Origin: Mycobacterium conspicuum | GTDB lineage: Bacteria > Actinomycetota > Actinomycetes > Mycobacteriales > Mycobacteriaceae | DNA: 64,000 bases | Reading direction: 5' to 3' | Assembly: GCF_010730195.1 (NCBI RefSeq) | Contig: NZ_AP022613.1 | Location: 2,108,001-2,172,000 of the forward strand | Shown here: piece after piece, positions 33,646 to 42,413 of the stretch | Layout of the letters: every line of letters starts with the position of its first letter | Position numbering within the stretch: the first letter of the stretch is position 1 | Program-made: the position numbers and the translations under genes | The notes under the pieces: generated by a model | The model's input: the letters and a program-made list of their open reading frames with translations, nothing else | Told to the model about the DNA's origin: nothing | Database searches by the model: none

Positions 33646-36335
33646 TGCGGATCCCCGACCTCACCCCGGTCCGTCTCGATTGCGACGTGCTGGTCATCGG
33701 CGGCGGCACCGCCGGCACCATGGCCGCACTGTCGGCCGCCGAGCACGGCGCCCACGTGCTGCTGCTGGAGAAGGCACACGTGCGGCACTCCGGCGCGCTG
33801 GCCATGGGCATGGACGGGGTGAACAACGCCGTCATCCCGGGCAAGGCCGAACCCGAGGACTACGTCGCCGAGATTACCCGCGCCAACGACGGAATCGTCA
33901 ACCAGCGCACCGTGTATCAGACCGCCACCCGCGGGTTCGCCATGGTGCAGCGGCTGGAGCGCTACGGCGTGAAATTCGAGAAGGACGAGCACGGCGAGTA
34001 CGCGGTGCGCCGGGTGCACCGATCGGGCTCCTACGTGCTGCCCATGCCGGAGGGCAAGGACGTCAAGAAGGCGCTCTACCGGGTGCTGCGACAACGCTCG
34101 ATGCGGGAGAAGATCCGCATCGAGAACCGGCTGATGCCGGTGCGGGTGCTCACCTCGGACGGCCGCGCGGTCGGCGCCGCGGCGCTGAACTCGCGCACCG
34201 GCGAGTTCGTCGCCGTCGGCGCCAAGGCGGTGATCCTGGCGACGGGCGCGTGCGGGCGACTCGGGTTGCCCGCGTCGGGCTACCTGTACGGCACCTACGA
34301 AAACCCCACCAACGCCGGCGACGGCTATTCGATGGCCTATCACGCGGGTGCGGAACTGTCCGGCATCGAGTGCTTCCAGGTCAATCCGCTGATCAAGGAC
34401 TACAACGGCCCGGCGTGCGCGTATGTGGCCAACCCGTTCGGCGGCTACCAGGTCAACGCGCACGGTGAACGGTTCGTCGACTCCGACTACTGGTCCGGCC
34501 AGATGATGGCCGAGGTCAAAACCGAGATCGACTCCGCCCGCGGACCCATCTACCTCAAGGTGTCGCACCTGCCGGACGAGACGCTGACCGCGCTGGAAAA
34601 CATCCTGCACACCACCGAACGACCCACCCGCGGTACCTTCCACGCCAACCGGGGCCACGACTACCGCACCCACGACGTCGAGATGCACATCTCCGAAATC
34701 GGTTTGTGCAGTGGCCATTCCGCCTCGGGTGTCTGGGTCGACGAGCACGCCCGCACCACGGTGCCGGGACTGTATGCCGCCGGCGACCTGGCCTGCGTTC
34801 CGCACAACTACATGATCGGGGCCTTCGTGTTCGGCGACCTGGCCGGCACGCACGCCGCCTCCACCCGCGCCGAAGTGCCCGCGCCCCAACAACTTCCGGC
34901 GGACCAGTTGCACGCGGCGCACGAGCTGATCTACCGGCCGCTGCGGCACCCCGATGGGCCGCCGCAGCCCCAAGTCGAATACAAGCTGCGCCGCTTCGTC
35001 AACGACTATGTGGCGCCGCCGAAGACGGCCGCCAAGCTGTCGATCGCGGTGCGCACCTTCGACCGGATGAGCCGCGAGATCGCCGAAATGGGCGCCCGCA
35101 CCCCGCACGAGTTGATGCGGGCGGTGGAGGTGTCGTTCATTCGGGACTGCGCCGAGATGGCCGCCCGGTCCTCGCTCACCCGCACCGAATCGCGCTGGGG
35201 CCTCTACCACGACCGCGCCGACCTCCCCGGCCGCGACGACAACGAGTGGGGCTATCACCTCAACCTGCGCAAAGACGCCGACGGGCAGATGGTGTTCCTC
35301 AAGCGCCCGGTGGCCCCGTATTTCATCTCGGTTCCCGGCCTGGACGGTCTGCCGCCGACGGATCAGACCGTGCAGCGGGTGCAGCAGCCGCCCCTGGTCG
35401 GCGGGCAGGCGCCCGCCACCGACAGGTCCCGAATCGCGCCGGCGGCCACGGCCTTCGACCCGCCGTCGCCGCGCATCGCCGAGGTCCTCGCCCTCGACGA
35501 GCCGACGATCGACGACCTGCGGCCCTACCTGGCCGATCCCGACGCCGGGGTGCGACGAACCGCGGTGGCCACCCTCACCGAGCACACCCCGGACGGCTAC
35601 GCGCCCGCGCTGTTCGGTGCGCTGGACGACACCGACGCGTCGGTGCGCCGCACCGGCGCCGACGGAATCCGCGAGCTGGTCGAGGTGCTGCCCGACCCGG
35701 CGGCCGCCCAGGCCTATCTGGGATCGGACGACAGGATCGTGCGTGCGGCCGCCGTCTATCTGCTCGCCGCGCGCCGCGTCGGCGACGTCGACCAATACCG
35801 CGGCGCGCTCACCGATCCCGACCACCGGGTGCGCATCGAGGCGGTGCGCGCGCTGGTATCGGTCGACGACGTCGACGGGGTCGTCGAAGCCACCGGCGAC
35901 GAGAACCGGGAGGTGCGCATCGCGGCGGCCGCGGGTCTGGCCACCCTACGTGCCGGCGCCGCTGCGGTCAGCGCGCTGGTCACCGATCCCGATCCGCTGG
36001 TGCGCGCGGCGGCACTGGGCGCGCTGGCCGAATTGGGTTGCGGCGAAGACAATCTCGCCGCCGTGAAGCAGGCATTGACGGCGCCGGCGTGGCAGATCCG
36101 TCAGGGCGCCGTGCGCGCGTTGTCGGGCGCCGAGGCCGAACTCGCGATTCCGGGGCTGACCGACGCGCTGTCCGACGCGCATCTCGACGTGCGCAAGTCG
36201 GCGGTACTGAGCCTCACCCGGTGGGCCGGCGAACACGCGGCCCGCGACGCGCTGCGGATCGCGCTCAAGGACAGCGACGCCGACGTGCGGGCCTACGCCC
36301 GGCGCGCGCTGGACAGCGTGTCGAGCGTGCACTGA
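33645..36335 (+). CDS. APS-reductase/fumarate-reductase-like flavoprotein fused to HEAT repeats
   Basis: 896 residues. The N-terminal Rossmann motif VIGGGTAG (17-24) binds FAD; HSGALAMGMDGVNNA resembles the AprA group more than typical fumarate reductases, and a second FAD segment GLYAAGDLACVPHNYM lies near 375. The reductase part runs to about 590. From about 610 to the end there are about nine HEAT repeats of 28-36 residues (for example DPDHRVRIEAVRALVSVDD). The partner ferredoxin overlaps at the start. AprA/AprB reduce or oxidise APS/sulfite in sulfur metabolism, but no sulfur transporter or kinase is adjacent, so the substrate is open. The HEAT fusion is unusual and suggests a partner-protein surface. 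Confidence 0.88.
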   Translation: MRIPDLTPVRLDCDVLVIGGGTAGTMAALSAAEHGAHVLLLEKAHVRHSGALAMGMDGVNNAVIPGKAEPEDYVAEITRANDGIVNQRTVYQTATRGFAMVQRLERYGVKFEKDEHGEYAVRRVHRSGSYVLPMPEGKDVKKALYRVLRQRSMREKIRIENRLMPVRVLTSDGRAVGAAALNSRTGEFVAVGAKAVILATGACGRLGLPASGYLYGTYENPTNAGDGYSMAYHAGAELSGIECFQVNPLIKDYNGPACAYVANPFGGYQVNAHGERFVDSDYWSGQMMAEVKTEIDSARGPIYLKVSHLPDETLTALENILHTTERPTRGTFHANRGHDYRTHDVEMHISEIGLCSGHSASGVWVDEHARTTVPGLYAAGDLACVPHNYMIGAFVFGDLAGTHAASTRAEVPAPQQLPADQLHAAHELIYRPLRHPDGPPQPQVEYKLRRFVNDYVAPPKTAAKLSIAVRTFDRMSREIAEMGARTPHELMRAVEVSFIRDCAEMAARSSLTRTESRWGLYHDRADLPGRDDNEWGYHLNLRKDADGQMVFLKRPVAPYFISVPGLDGLPPTDQTVQRVQQPPLVGGQAPATDRSRIAPAATAFDPPSPRIAEVLALDEPTIDDLRPYLADPDAGVRRTAVATLTEHTPDGYAPALFGALDDTDASVRRTGADGIRELVEVLPDPAAAQAYLGSDDRIVRAAAVYLLAARRVGDVDQYRGALTDPDHRVRIEAVRALVSVDDVDGVVEATGDENREVRIAAAAGLATLRAGAAAVSALVTDPDPLVRAAALGALAELGCGEDNLAAVKQALTAPAWQIRQGAVRALSGAEAELAIPGLTDALSDAHLDVRKSAVLSLTRWAGEHAARDALRIALKDSDADVRAYARRALDSVSSVH

Positions 36336-36402
36336 CGGCATCGAGACTGCGCTCAGTGCTAAATCGAGCGCCAGCATCGCGCCCTCACCGCAGGCTCGGC
36401 GT

Positions 36403-36945
36403 TCAGCGCAGCGTCTTGGCGTAGAGCAGGCTGTCGCGCGGCTCGGGCCCGATGGTCGGGTACACGGCATGGCGCGCCAGCCGGCCCTCCAACACGAAGC
36501 CCGCCCGCTCGAGCAGGCGCGTCGAGCGCTCGTTGTCGACGTTGCAGGTGGCCCAGACGCGGTAGGTGCCGCGGTCGGCTTCGAGCGCGGTCATCAGCAT
36601 GTCGAGAGCCTCGGACATCAACCCCTTGCCCCACCAACGCCGCCCCATGCAGTACCCGATTTCGACGGAGTGCCGCATCCGGCGCCGGCAGCTGGCCAGC
36701 CCGATGACCTCGTCGCTGTGCTTGAGCGCGATGGCCCAGGTCTGCTCCTCGCCGCCGACGTTGAGTTTTTCGGCGATCACCCGCCGCGTGGTGGCCACAT
36801 CGGGGTGCGGGCTCCACAGCAGATACTTGGTCACCTGCGGATCGCGGGCCACCCGCTGGAAGATCGCACCGGCGTCGTCGAGGGTGGGCGGGCGCAGCGT
36901 CAGCCGCGGCCCGTCGATGCGGCTGGGTGGGAAATCGACCACCAC
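36403..36945 (-). CDS. GNAT family N-acetyltransferase, RimJ/RimL type
   Basis: 180 residues. GNAT core with RLTLRPPTLDDA at the start, the acetyl-CoA loop near GRRWWGKGLMSEAL and the C-terminal NVDNERSTRLLERAGF. It probably acetylates a protein N-terminus or small amine. The frame is open upstream into the serine-hydrolase gene; I use the GTG at 36945, which overlaps that gene's stop (TAGTG). The pair therefore appears to be co-translated. Confidence 0.87.
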   Translation of the reverse strand: MVVDFPPSRIDGPRLTLRPPTLDDAGAIFQRVARDPQVTKYLLWSPHPDVATTRRVIAEKLNVGGEEQTWAIALKHSDEVIGLASCRRRMRHSVEIGYCMGRRWWGKGLMSEALDMLMTALEADRGTYRVWATCNVDNERSTRLLERAGFVLEGRLARHAVYPTIGPEPRDSLLYAKTLR

Positions 36946-38159
36946 TACAGACCGAGCGCGCGGTAGGTGCGGCGGACGAATTTCGGTTGGGCCGTGCGCA
37001 GTTTCGCCAACGAGGTGTTGCCCGCGACGGCCGTCGCCGCGTCCACCGAGAGGTCGGGACAGTTTTGAATCAGGTACAGCAGAATCAGGTCGGCGGACGG
37101 GTCGGCCTGCCACCAGGTCCCATAGGCGCCGGGCCAGGTGAAGGTGCCGGGGCCGCCCGGGCCGAACAGCGGGGCGGACTTCGCCGGATCGGTCACCACC
37201 GACAGGTTCAACCCGAATCCGCGCCCCACCCAATACGGCGCCCCCAGAAAGCTATGCCGCTTTTGTTCGTCGGTGAGCCGGTCGGTGCGCATCAGCCGCA
37301 CCGACTCCGGTGAGAGCACCCGCACGCCGTCGATTGTCCCGTCCCCGAGCAGCATTCGCACGAACCGCAGGTAGTCATCGGCGGTCGACCACAGCCCGCC
37401 GCCGGCGTTGGGAAACGACGGCGGCTTGATGTGCGGCGGCCCCATCACGCCGTGCCGCAGCCGGCCCTCGTCGTCAACCTGGTACATCGTCGCGGCGCGG
37501 CCCCGCGCTTCCGGGGAGACGAAGAACCCGGTGTCGGGCATTCCCGCCGGGCCCAGGATGCGTTCGTCGAGGACTTCGTGGAACGGCTTGCCCTCGATGC
37601 GGGACAGGATGACGCCCAGCAGATCGATCGAGTGGCTGTAGGTGACTTTTTCGCCGGGCTGGTGCACCAGCGGCAGCGCCGCCAGCCCGTTCACCCAGGC
37701 GTCGGGCCCCTGGTTGAACGGCAGCCGCATGTATGCCCGCGAGATCGGCCCGGAGACCGAGAACGAGTAGGCCAGCCCGCTGGTATGGGTCAGCAGGTCC
37801 TCGATCAGGATGGCCCGCTGCGCCGGATGCGTCCGGTCGAGCGGGCCGTGCGGGTCGTCGAGCACCCGCACGCCGGCCAGCTCCGGCACCCAGCGCGTGA
37901 TCGGGTCGCGCGGAGTCAGCTTGCCCTCGTCGACCAGGCTCATCGCCGCCGCCACCGTGACCGGCTTGGTCATCGACGCGATGCGGAACAACGTGTCCCG
38001 GCTCATCGGTTGGCCCGCGTCGACGTCGCGGTAACCGATCTCGTTGACCTGCAACACTTCTCCGCGTTGCCAGACCACGGTCACCGCGCCCGCGAGTAGG
38101 CCGGCATCGCACACCTCGCGGATGGAGGCCTGGTTGCCGGCGAGATTCGGGTGGTTCAC
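36945..38159 (-). CDS. Serine hydrolase, class C beta-lactamase/esterase fold
   Basis: 404 residues from the GTG at 38159. Nucleophile Ser62 lies in SMTK (S62xxK65), with the YSHS segment as the YxN equivalent and later HTSGLAY. No clear signal peptide, so probably cytoplasmic; esterase or D-peptide hydrolase is more likely than drug resistance. A TAACCT -10 box (reverse strand, 38167-38172) lies seven bases before the start, supporting this GTG over upstream starts. It is followed by the GNAT gene with a one-base overlap. Confidence 0.88.
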   Translation of the reverse strand: MNHPNLAGNQASIREVCDAGLLAGAVTVVWQRGEVLQVNEIGYRDVDAGQPMSRDTLFRIASMTKPVTVAAAMSLVDEGKLTPRDPITRWVPELAGVRVLDDPHGPLDRTHPAQRAILIEDLLTHTSGLAYSFSVSGPISRAYMRLPFNQGPDAWVNGLAALPLVHQPGEKVTYSHSIDLLGVILSRIEGKPFHEVLDERILGPAGMPDTGFFVSPEARGRAATMYQVDDEGRLRHGVMGPPHIKPPSFPNAGGGLWSTADDYLRFVRMLLGDGTIDGVRVLSPESVRLMRTDRLTDEQKRHSFLGAPYWVGRGFGLNLSVVTDPAKSAPLFGPGGPGTFTWPGAYGTWWQADPSADLILLYLIQNCPDLSVDAATAVAGNTSLAKLRTAQPKFVRRTYRALGL

Positions 38160-38317
38160 GCGGTCCAGGTTAGCGCCACGCCCGGCACGGTCGCCGACCT
38201 GGCTAGACCACGGCGGGGCTGGCGCCGAAACCCGAGGCTTACATCTCATCATGGTTTCGGTTGCGCAAAGTTACTGCAGCTTACCCGCGATGGGACGGCA
38301 AACATTGCTTGTTGGGC

Positions 38318-38323
38318 TATAGT
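38318..38323 (+). promoter_or_regulatory. -10 box for the CBM2 gene
   Basis: TATAGT lies 10 bases before the ATG at 38334, and no ribosome-binding site is seen. A very short leader or leaderless transcript is likely. Confidence 0.45.
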
Positions 38324-38333
38324 GTTGGCTCCT

Positions 38334-38768
38334 ATGACCGGACTGCACCGTTGCGAGAAGCCCTGGCGCACAGCGCTTCACGTGACCCTGTCGGCCTTTA
38401 TCGTTGCCATCCTCAGCCTCGGCTTCACCCCCGTCGCCCGTGCCGCCGCGGCCATGGCGACCTTGTCGGTGTCACATGCGTGGCAGACCGGCTTCATCGC
38501 GAGCTTCACCGTCACCAACCCGAACCTGATGCAGCTCAACGATTGGCGGATCGACTTCGACATGCCGGCGGGCCAATCCGTCGCGCACGCGTGGAACAGC
38601 ACGGTCACGCAATCCGGCACGCACTACGTGATCACCCCCGCGAATTGGAATCGCAGCCTGCCACCCGGCGGCTCGGCCACCGGTGGTTTCCGAGGCGTGC
38701 TGATCGGTACCTTCTCGCCGCCGTCGAATTGTCTGATCAACGGGCAACCGTGCACGGTTAGCGGCTGA
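38334..38768 (+). CDS. Secreted cellulose-binding (CBM2) domain protein
   Basis: 144 residues. A Sec signal peptide (positive start, hydrophobic core near 16-31, ARA cleavage near 37) is followed by one CBM2 domain: SHAWQTGFIASFTVTN, DWRIDFDMPAG, PANWNRSLPPGGS and two C-terminal cysteines. Surface tryptophans bind cellulose or chitin. No catalytic domain is attached. It closely resembles Rv1987 of M. tuberculosis. In mycobacteria it may bind plant or protozoan wall cellulose, or cellulose in biofilm; this is inference. It converges with a methyltransferase gene three bases away. Confidence 0.9.
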   Translation: MTGLHRCEKPWRTALHVTLSAFIVAILSLGFTPVARAAAAMATLSVSHAWQTGFIASFTVTNPNLMQLNDWRIDFDMPAGQSVAHAWNSTVTQSGTHYVITPANWNRSLPPGGSATGGFRGVLIGTFSPPSNCLINGQPCTVSG

Positions 38769-38771
38769 CGT

Positions 38772-39425
38772 TCACTCGCGACGCTGGGCCCGGACGTACC
38801 AGAACGCCATTTCGATTTCGGTGCCGTCCTGTTCGCGGCGGACGGTGGTGGGCTCGAGGGAGTCGATGTCCCAGCCCGCGCCGCCGAAGACGTCGCGCAG
38901 CGTCTGCTCGGAAACGGCGGGTCTGGGCCAGTCCTCGCGCGCCGGGTTGGCGTCGGAGAAGCAGCTGAGCAACAGGGTCGCGCCCGGGCGGGTCGCCCGG
39001 TGCAGCGCGGCGGCGTAGCTGCGCTTGCCGTCGTCGTCGAGGCAGTGGAACATGCCGCTGTCGACCACGGTGTCGAAGGCGCCGGTGTAGCCCTCCAGCC
39101 TGGTGGCGTCGGCCACCGCGAACGTCACGTCGACGCCGGCGTCCTCGGCCCGCCGCTCGGCGGTGATCAGCGCGGTCGGCGAGATGTCCAAGCCGGTCAC
39201 CTTATAGCCGCTGCGGGCCAGGTAGATGGCGTTGTCGCCGAGCCCGCAGCCGATGTCGAGGACGTCGCCGTGCACCCAGCCGCCGGCCTGCCACGCGATG
39301 ACATTCTCCTTGGGCGCCTTGAGATCCCACGGCGGCGTGGTCATCGGCGGGATGCCTTCGCCCGGGCTCTCGCCACGGTAAAGAGCGTCGAAGTCCAAAC
39401 GGGGAGAGGAGTTTGCACCTGTCAT
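38772..39425 (-). CDS. Class I SAM-dependent methyltransferase
   Basis: 217 residues. Motif I VLDIGCGLGDNA near 55-66, an acidic strand end GLDIS, and the VVDSGMFHCLDDDG segment. It looks like Rv1377c. Substrate unknown. The ATG at 39425 is chosen because the upstream frame is promoter DNA; a TACGCT -10 box lies eight bases before it. It is divergent from pyrR. Confidence 0.85.
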   Translation of the reverse strand: MTGANSSPRLDFDALYRGESPGEGIPPMTTPPWDLKAPKENVIAWQAGGWVHGDVLDIGCGLGDNAIYLARSGYKVTGLDISPTALITAERRAEDAGVDVTFAVADATRLEGYTGAFDTVVDSGMFHCLDDDGKRSYAAALHRATRPGATLLLSCFSDANPAREDWPRPAVSEQTLRDVFGGAGWDIDSLEPTTVRREQDGTEIEMAFWYVRAQRRE

Positions 39426-39573
39426 TTTCGCCAAGCGTAGCCCGGCGCGCGCACCCGCGAACCGGGCCGGGGCCGGTGGGGCGGGTGGGGCAAACGCGCC
39501 CCGCGCGATCGCGGCGAATACCACCGCGGCGGCGGCAGGTGCTACGCTGCCCGGCAGTCGACATCCTTTAACG

Positions 39574-39592
39574 ATCCGTCCGGAGAGGCGGA
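39574..39592 (+). promoter_or_regulatory. PyrR-binding RNA loop in the pyr leader
   Basis: The sequence TCCGTCCGGAGAGGCGGA holds the PyrR recognition core (UCCxGAGAGG) flanked by complementary CCG and CGG. It overlaps the region just before the AAGGAGG ribosome site (39594-39600) of pyrR. In mycobacteria PyrR is known to bind such a loop and repress translation when UMP is plentiful. The spacing to the ATG (39614) fits that model. Confidence 0.75.
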
Positions 39593-39613
39593 GAAGGAGG
39601 TCAGGGTTTTCGC

Positions 39614-40177
39614 ATGGGCGCTGCTGCACCGGGCGGGGAATCCCGGGAATTGATGTCCGCGGCCGACGTCGGTCGCACCATTTCTCGCATCGCCCATCAA
39701 ATCATCGAAAAGACCGCGCTGGATGGTCCCGACGCGCCGCGGGTGGTGCTACTCGGCATCCCCACTCGCGGCGTCATCCTGGCCCAGCGATTGGCCACCA
39801 ACATCGGCGAATACAGCGGAGTCGAGGTTGGCCACGGCGCCTTGGACATCACCCTGTATCGCGACGACCTGATGACCAAACCGCCGCGGCCGCTGGAGAC
39901 CACGTCGATCCCCGCCGGCGGAATCGACGACGCGCTGGTGATCCTGGTCGACGACGTGCTGTACTCCGGGCGCTCGGTGCGCTCGGCGCTGGACGCGCTG
40001 CGCGACGTGGGCCGGCCCCGCTCGGTGCAGTTGGCCGTGCTGGTCGACCGCGGCCACCGCGAGCTGCCGATCCGCGCAGACTACGTCGGCAAGAACGTGC
40101 CGACGTCGCGCAGCGAGAACGTGCGGGTCCAGCTCAGCGAGCACGACGACCGCGACGGGGTGGTGATCTCCCGATGA
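39614..40177 (+). CDS. pyrR: PyrR, pyrimidine operon regulator and uracil phosphoribosyltransferase
   Basis: 187 residues. The PRPP-binding motif is VILVDDVLYSGRS near 117-129; PTRGVILAQRL and LYRDDL complete the active site. PyrR binds RNA of the pyr leader, with UMP or UTP as signal, and can make UMP from uracil. Here it heads the pyr operon. An AAGGAGG ribosome site precedes the ATG and lies beside the RNA loop. The stop overlaps pyrB as ATGA. Confidence 0.94.
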   Translation: MGAAAPGGESRELMSAADVGRTISRIAHQIIEKTALDGPDAPRVVLLGIPTRGVILAQRLATNIGEYSGVEVGHGALDITLYRDDLMTKPPRPLETTSIPAGGIDDALVILVDDVLYSGRSVRSALDALRDVGRPRSVQLAVLVDRGHRELPIRADYVGKNVPTSRSENVRVQLSEHDDRDGVVISR

Positions 40178-41124
40178 GCACGCCTAGGCATCTGCTGGCC
40201 GCCGGCGACCTGAGCCGCGACGACGCCACCGCCATCCTCGACGACGCGGACCGCTTCGCGCAGGCGCTGGTGGGCCGCGAGGTCAAGAAGCTGCCGACGC
40301 TGCGTGGGCGCACCGTGATCACCATGTTCTACGAGAATTCGACCCGCACCCGGGTGTCGTTCGAGGTGGCCGGCAAGTGGATGAGCGCCGACGTGGTCAA
40401 CGTGAGCGCGTCCGGATCGTCGGTGGGCAAGGGGGAGTCGCTGCGCGACACGGCCCTGACGCTGCGGGCGGCCGGCGCCGACGCGCTGATCATCCGCCAC
40501 CCGGCATCGGGAGCCGCACACCTGCTGGCCGAGTGGACAGCTAATAGCACCGACGGCCCCTCGGTGATCAACGCCGGCGACGGCACGCACGAGCACCCGA
40601 CGCAGGCGCTGCTGGACGCGCTGACGATCCGGCAGCGGCTCGGCAACATCGAAGGCCGGCGCGTGGTGATCGTCGGCGACGTCCTGCACAGCCGGGTCGC
40701 CCGCTCCAACGTCATGCTGCTGCACACGCTGGGCGCCGAGGTGGTGCTGGTGGCGCCGCCGACGTTGTTGCCGGTCGGCGTCGACGGCTGGCCGGTCACG
40801 GTCTCGCACGACTTCGACGCCGAGCTGCCCGCGGCCGACGCGGTGCTGATGCTGCGGGTGCAGGCCGAGCGGATGAACGGCGGCTTCTTCCCGTCGGTGC
40901 GCGAATATTCGGTGCGCTACGGGCTTTCCGACCGGCGCCAGGCGATGTTGTCCGACCATGCCGTGGTGCTGCACCCCGGACCGATGGTGCGCGGCATGGA
41001 GATCGCCTCGTCGGTCGCCGACTCCTCGCAATCGGCTGTGCTGCAACAGGTTTCCAACGGCGTGCACGTCCGGATGGCCGTGCTGTTTCACGCGCTGGTC
41101 GGAACGGAAGCGGAGGTCGCGTGA
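40174..41124 (+). CDS. pyrB: Aspartate carbamoyltransferase catalytic subunit
   Basis: 316 residues. The carbamoyl-phosphate loop is YENSTRTRVSFE near 51-62; aspartate-binding parts include GDGTHEHPTQALLD and the HPGPMVRGME segment. It joins carbamoyl phosphate to aspartate in pyrimidine synthesis. No pyrI regulatory subunit is in the operon. It overlaps pyrR and pyrC by four bases each. Confidence 0.95.
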   Translation: MSTPRHLLAAGDLSRDDATAILDDADRFAQALVGREVKKLPTLRGRTVITMFYENSTRTRVSFEVAGKWMSADVVNVSASGSSVGKGESLRDTALTLRAAGADALIIRHPASGAAHLLAEWTANSTDGPSVINAGDGTHEHPTQALLDALTIRQRLGNIEGRRVVIVGDVLHSRVARSNVMLLHTLGAEVVLVAPPTLLPVGVDGWPVTVSHDFDAELPAADAVLMLRVQAERMNGGFFPSVREYSVRYGLSDRRQAMLSDHAVVLHPGPMVRGMEIASSVADSSQSAVLQQVSNGVHVRMAVLFHALVGTEAEVA

Positions 41125-42413
41125 CGGTATTGATCCGCGGGGTGCGGCTGTACGGCGAGGGGGACCGGGTCGACGTCTTGGTCGACGACGGCCAGATCGC
41201 CGAGATCGGCGCCGGGCTGGCGATCCCCGACACGGCCGACGTGATCGACGCCACCGACCAGGTGCTGCTGCCCGGGTTGGTCGACCTGCACACCCACCTG
41301 CGCGAGCCGGGCCGGGAATACGCCGAGGACATTGAAACCGGCTCGGCGGCAGCGGCTTTGGGCGGATACACCGCGGTGTTCGCGATGGCCAACACCAACC
41401 CGGTGGCTGACAGCCCGGTGGTCACCGACCACGTCTGGCACCGTGGCCAGCAGGTCGGCCTGGTCGACGTGCACCCCGTCGGCGCGGTCACTGTCGGGCT
41501 GGCCGGAGCCGAACTCACCGAGATGGGCATGATGGCGGCCGGCGCCGCGCAGGTGCGGATGTTCTCCGACGACGGGATCTGCGTGCACGACCCGCTGATC
41601 ATGCGCCGCGCGCTGGAGTACGCCACCGGCCTCGGGGTGCTGATCGCCCAGCACGCCGAGGAGCCGCGGCTGACCGTGGGCGCCGTCGCGCACGAGGGGC
41701 CCGCCGCCGCCAGGCTCGGGCTGTCCGGCTGGCCCCGGGCCGCCGAGGAATCGATCGTCGCGCGCGACGCGCTGCTGGCCCGCGACGCCGGCGCCCGGGT
41801 GCACATCTGCCACGCCTCCACCGCGGGCACCGTCGAGATCGTGAAATGGGCTAAGCAGCAAGGCATTTCGATCACCGCCGAGGTCACCCCGCATCACCTG
41901 CTGCTCGACGACAGCAGGCTGGCCAGCTACGACGGGGTGAACCGGGTCAACCCGCCGCTGCGCGAAGCCGCCGACGCGGTCGCGCTGCGCCGGGCGTTGG
42001 CCGACGGGACCATCGACTGTGTGGCCACCGATCACGCCCCGCACGCCGAGCACGAGAAGTGCGTGGAGTTCGCCTCGGCGCGCCCCGGCATGCTGGGACT
42101 GCAGACGGCGCTGTCGGTGGTGGTGCAGACCATGGTGGCGCCCGGGCTGCTGAGCTGGCGCGACGTCGCGCGGGTGATGAGCGAGAACCCGGCCCGCATC
42201 GTCGGGTTGCCGGACCACGGCCGGCCGTTGCAGGTGGGGGAGCCGGCCAACCTGACCGTGGTCGATCCCGACGCCACCTGGACGGTCAGCGGTCCCGCGC
42301 TGGCGAGCCGGTCGGCCAACACGCCATATGAGTCGATGACCTTGCCCGCCACCGTGACCGCCACGCTGCTGCGCGGCAAGGTCACGGCCCGGGACGGGAA
42401 GTGTCCGACGTGA
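41121..42413 (+). CDS. pyrC: Dihydroorotase, class I type
   Basis: 430 residues, amidohydrolase fold. Metal ligands: HTHLREPG near residue 60 and HICHAST with TPHHLLL further along; ATDHAPHAEHEK is the catalytic Asp region. It closes carbamoyl aspartate to dihydroorotate. It overlaps pyrB as GTGA and the next gene by 13 bases. Confidence 0.95.
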   Translation: MTVLIRGVRLYGEGDRVDVLVDDGQIAEIGAGLAIPDTADVIDATDQVLLPGLVDLHTHLREPGREYAEDIETGSAAAALGGYTAVFAMANTNPVADSPVVTDHVWHRGQQVGLVDVHPVGAVTVGLAGAELTEMGMMAAGAAQVRMFSDDGICVHDPLIMRRALEYATGLGVLIAQHAEEPRLTVGAVAHEGPAAARLGLSGWPRAAEESIVARDALLARDAGARVHICHASTAGTVEIVKWAKQQGISITAEVTPHHLLLDDSRLASYDGVNRVNPPLREAADAVALRRALADGTIDCVATDHAPHAEHEKCVEFASARPGMLGLQTALSVVVQTMVAPGLLSWRDVARVMSENPARIVGLPDHGRPLQVGEPANLTVVDPDATWTVSGPALASRSANTPYESMTLPATVTATLLRGKVTARDGKCPT

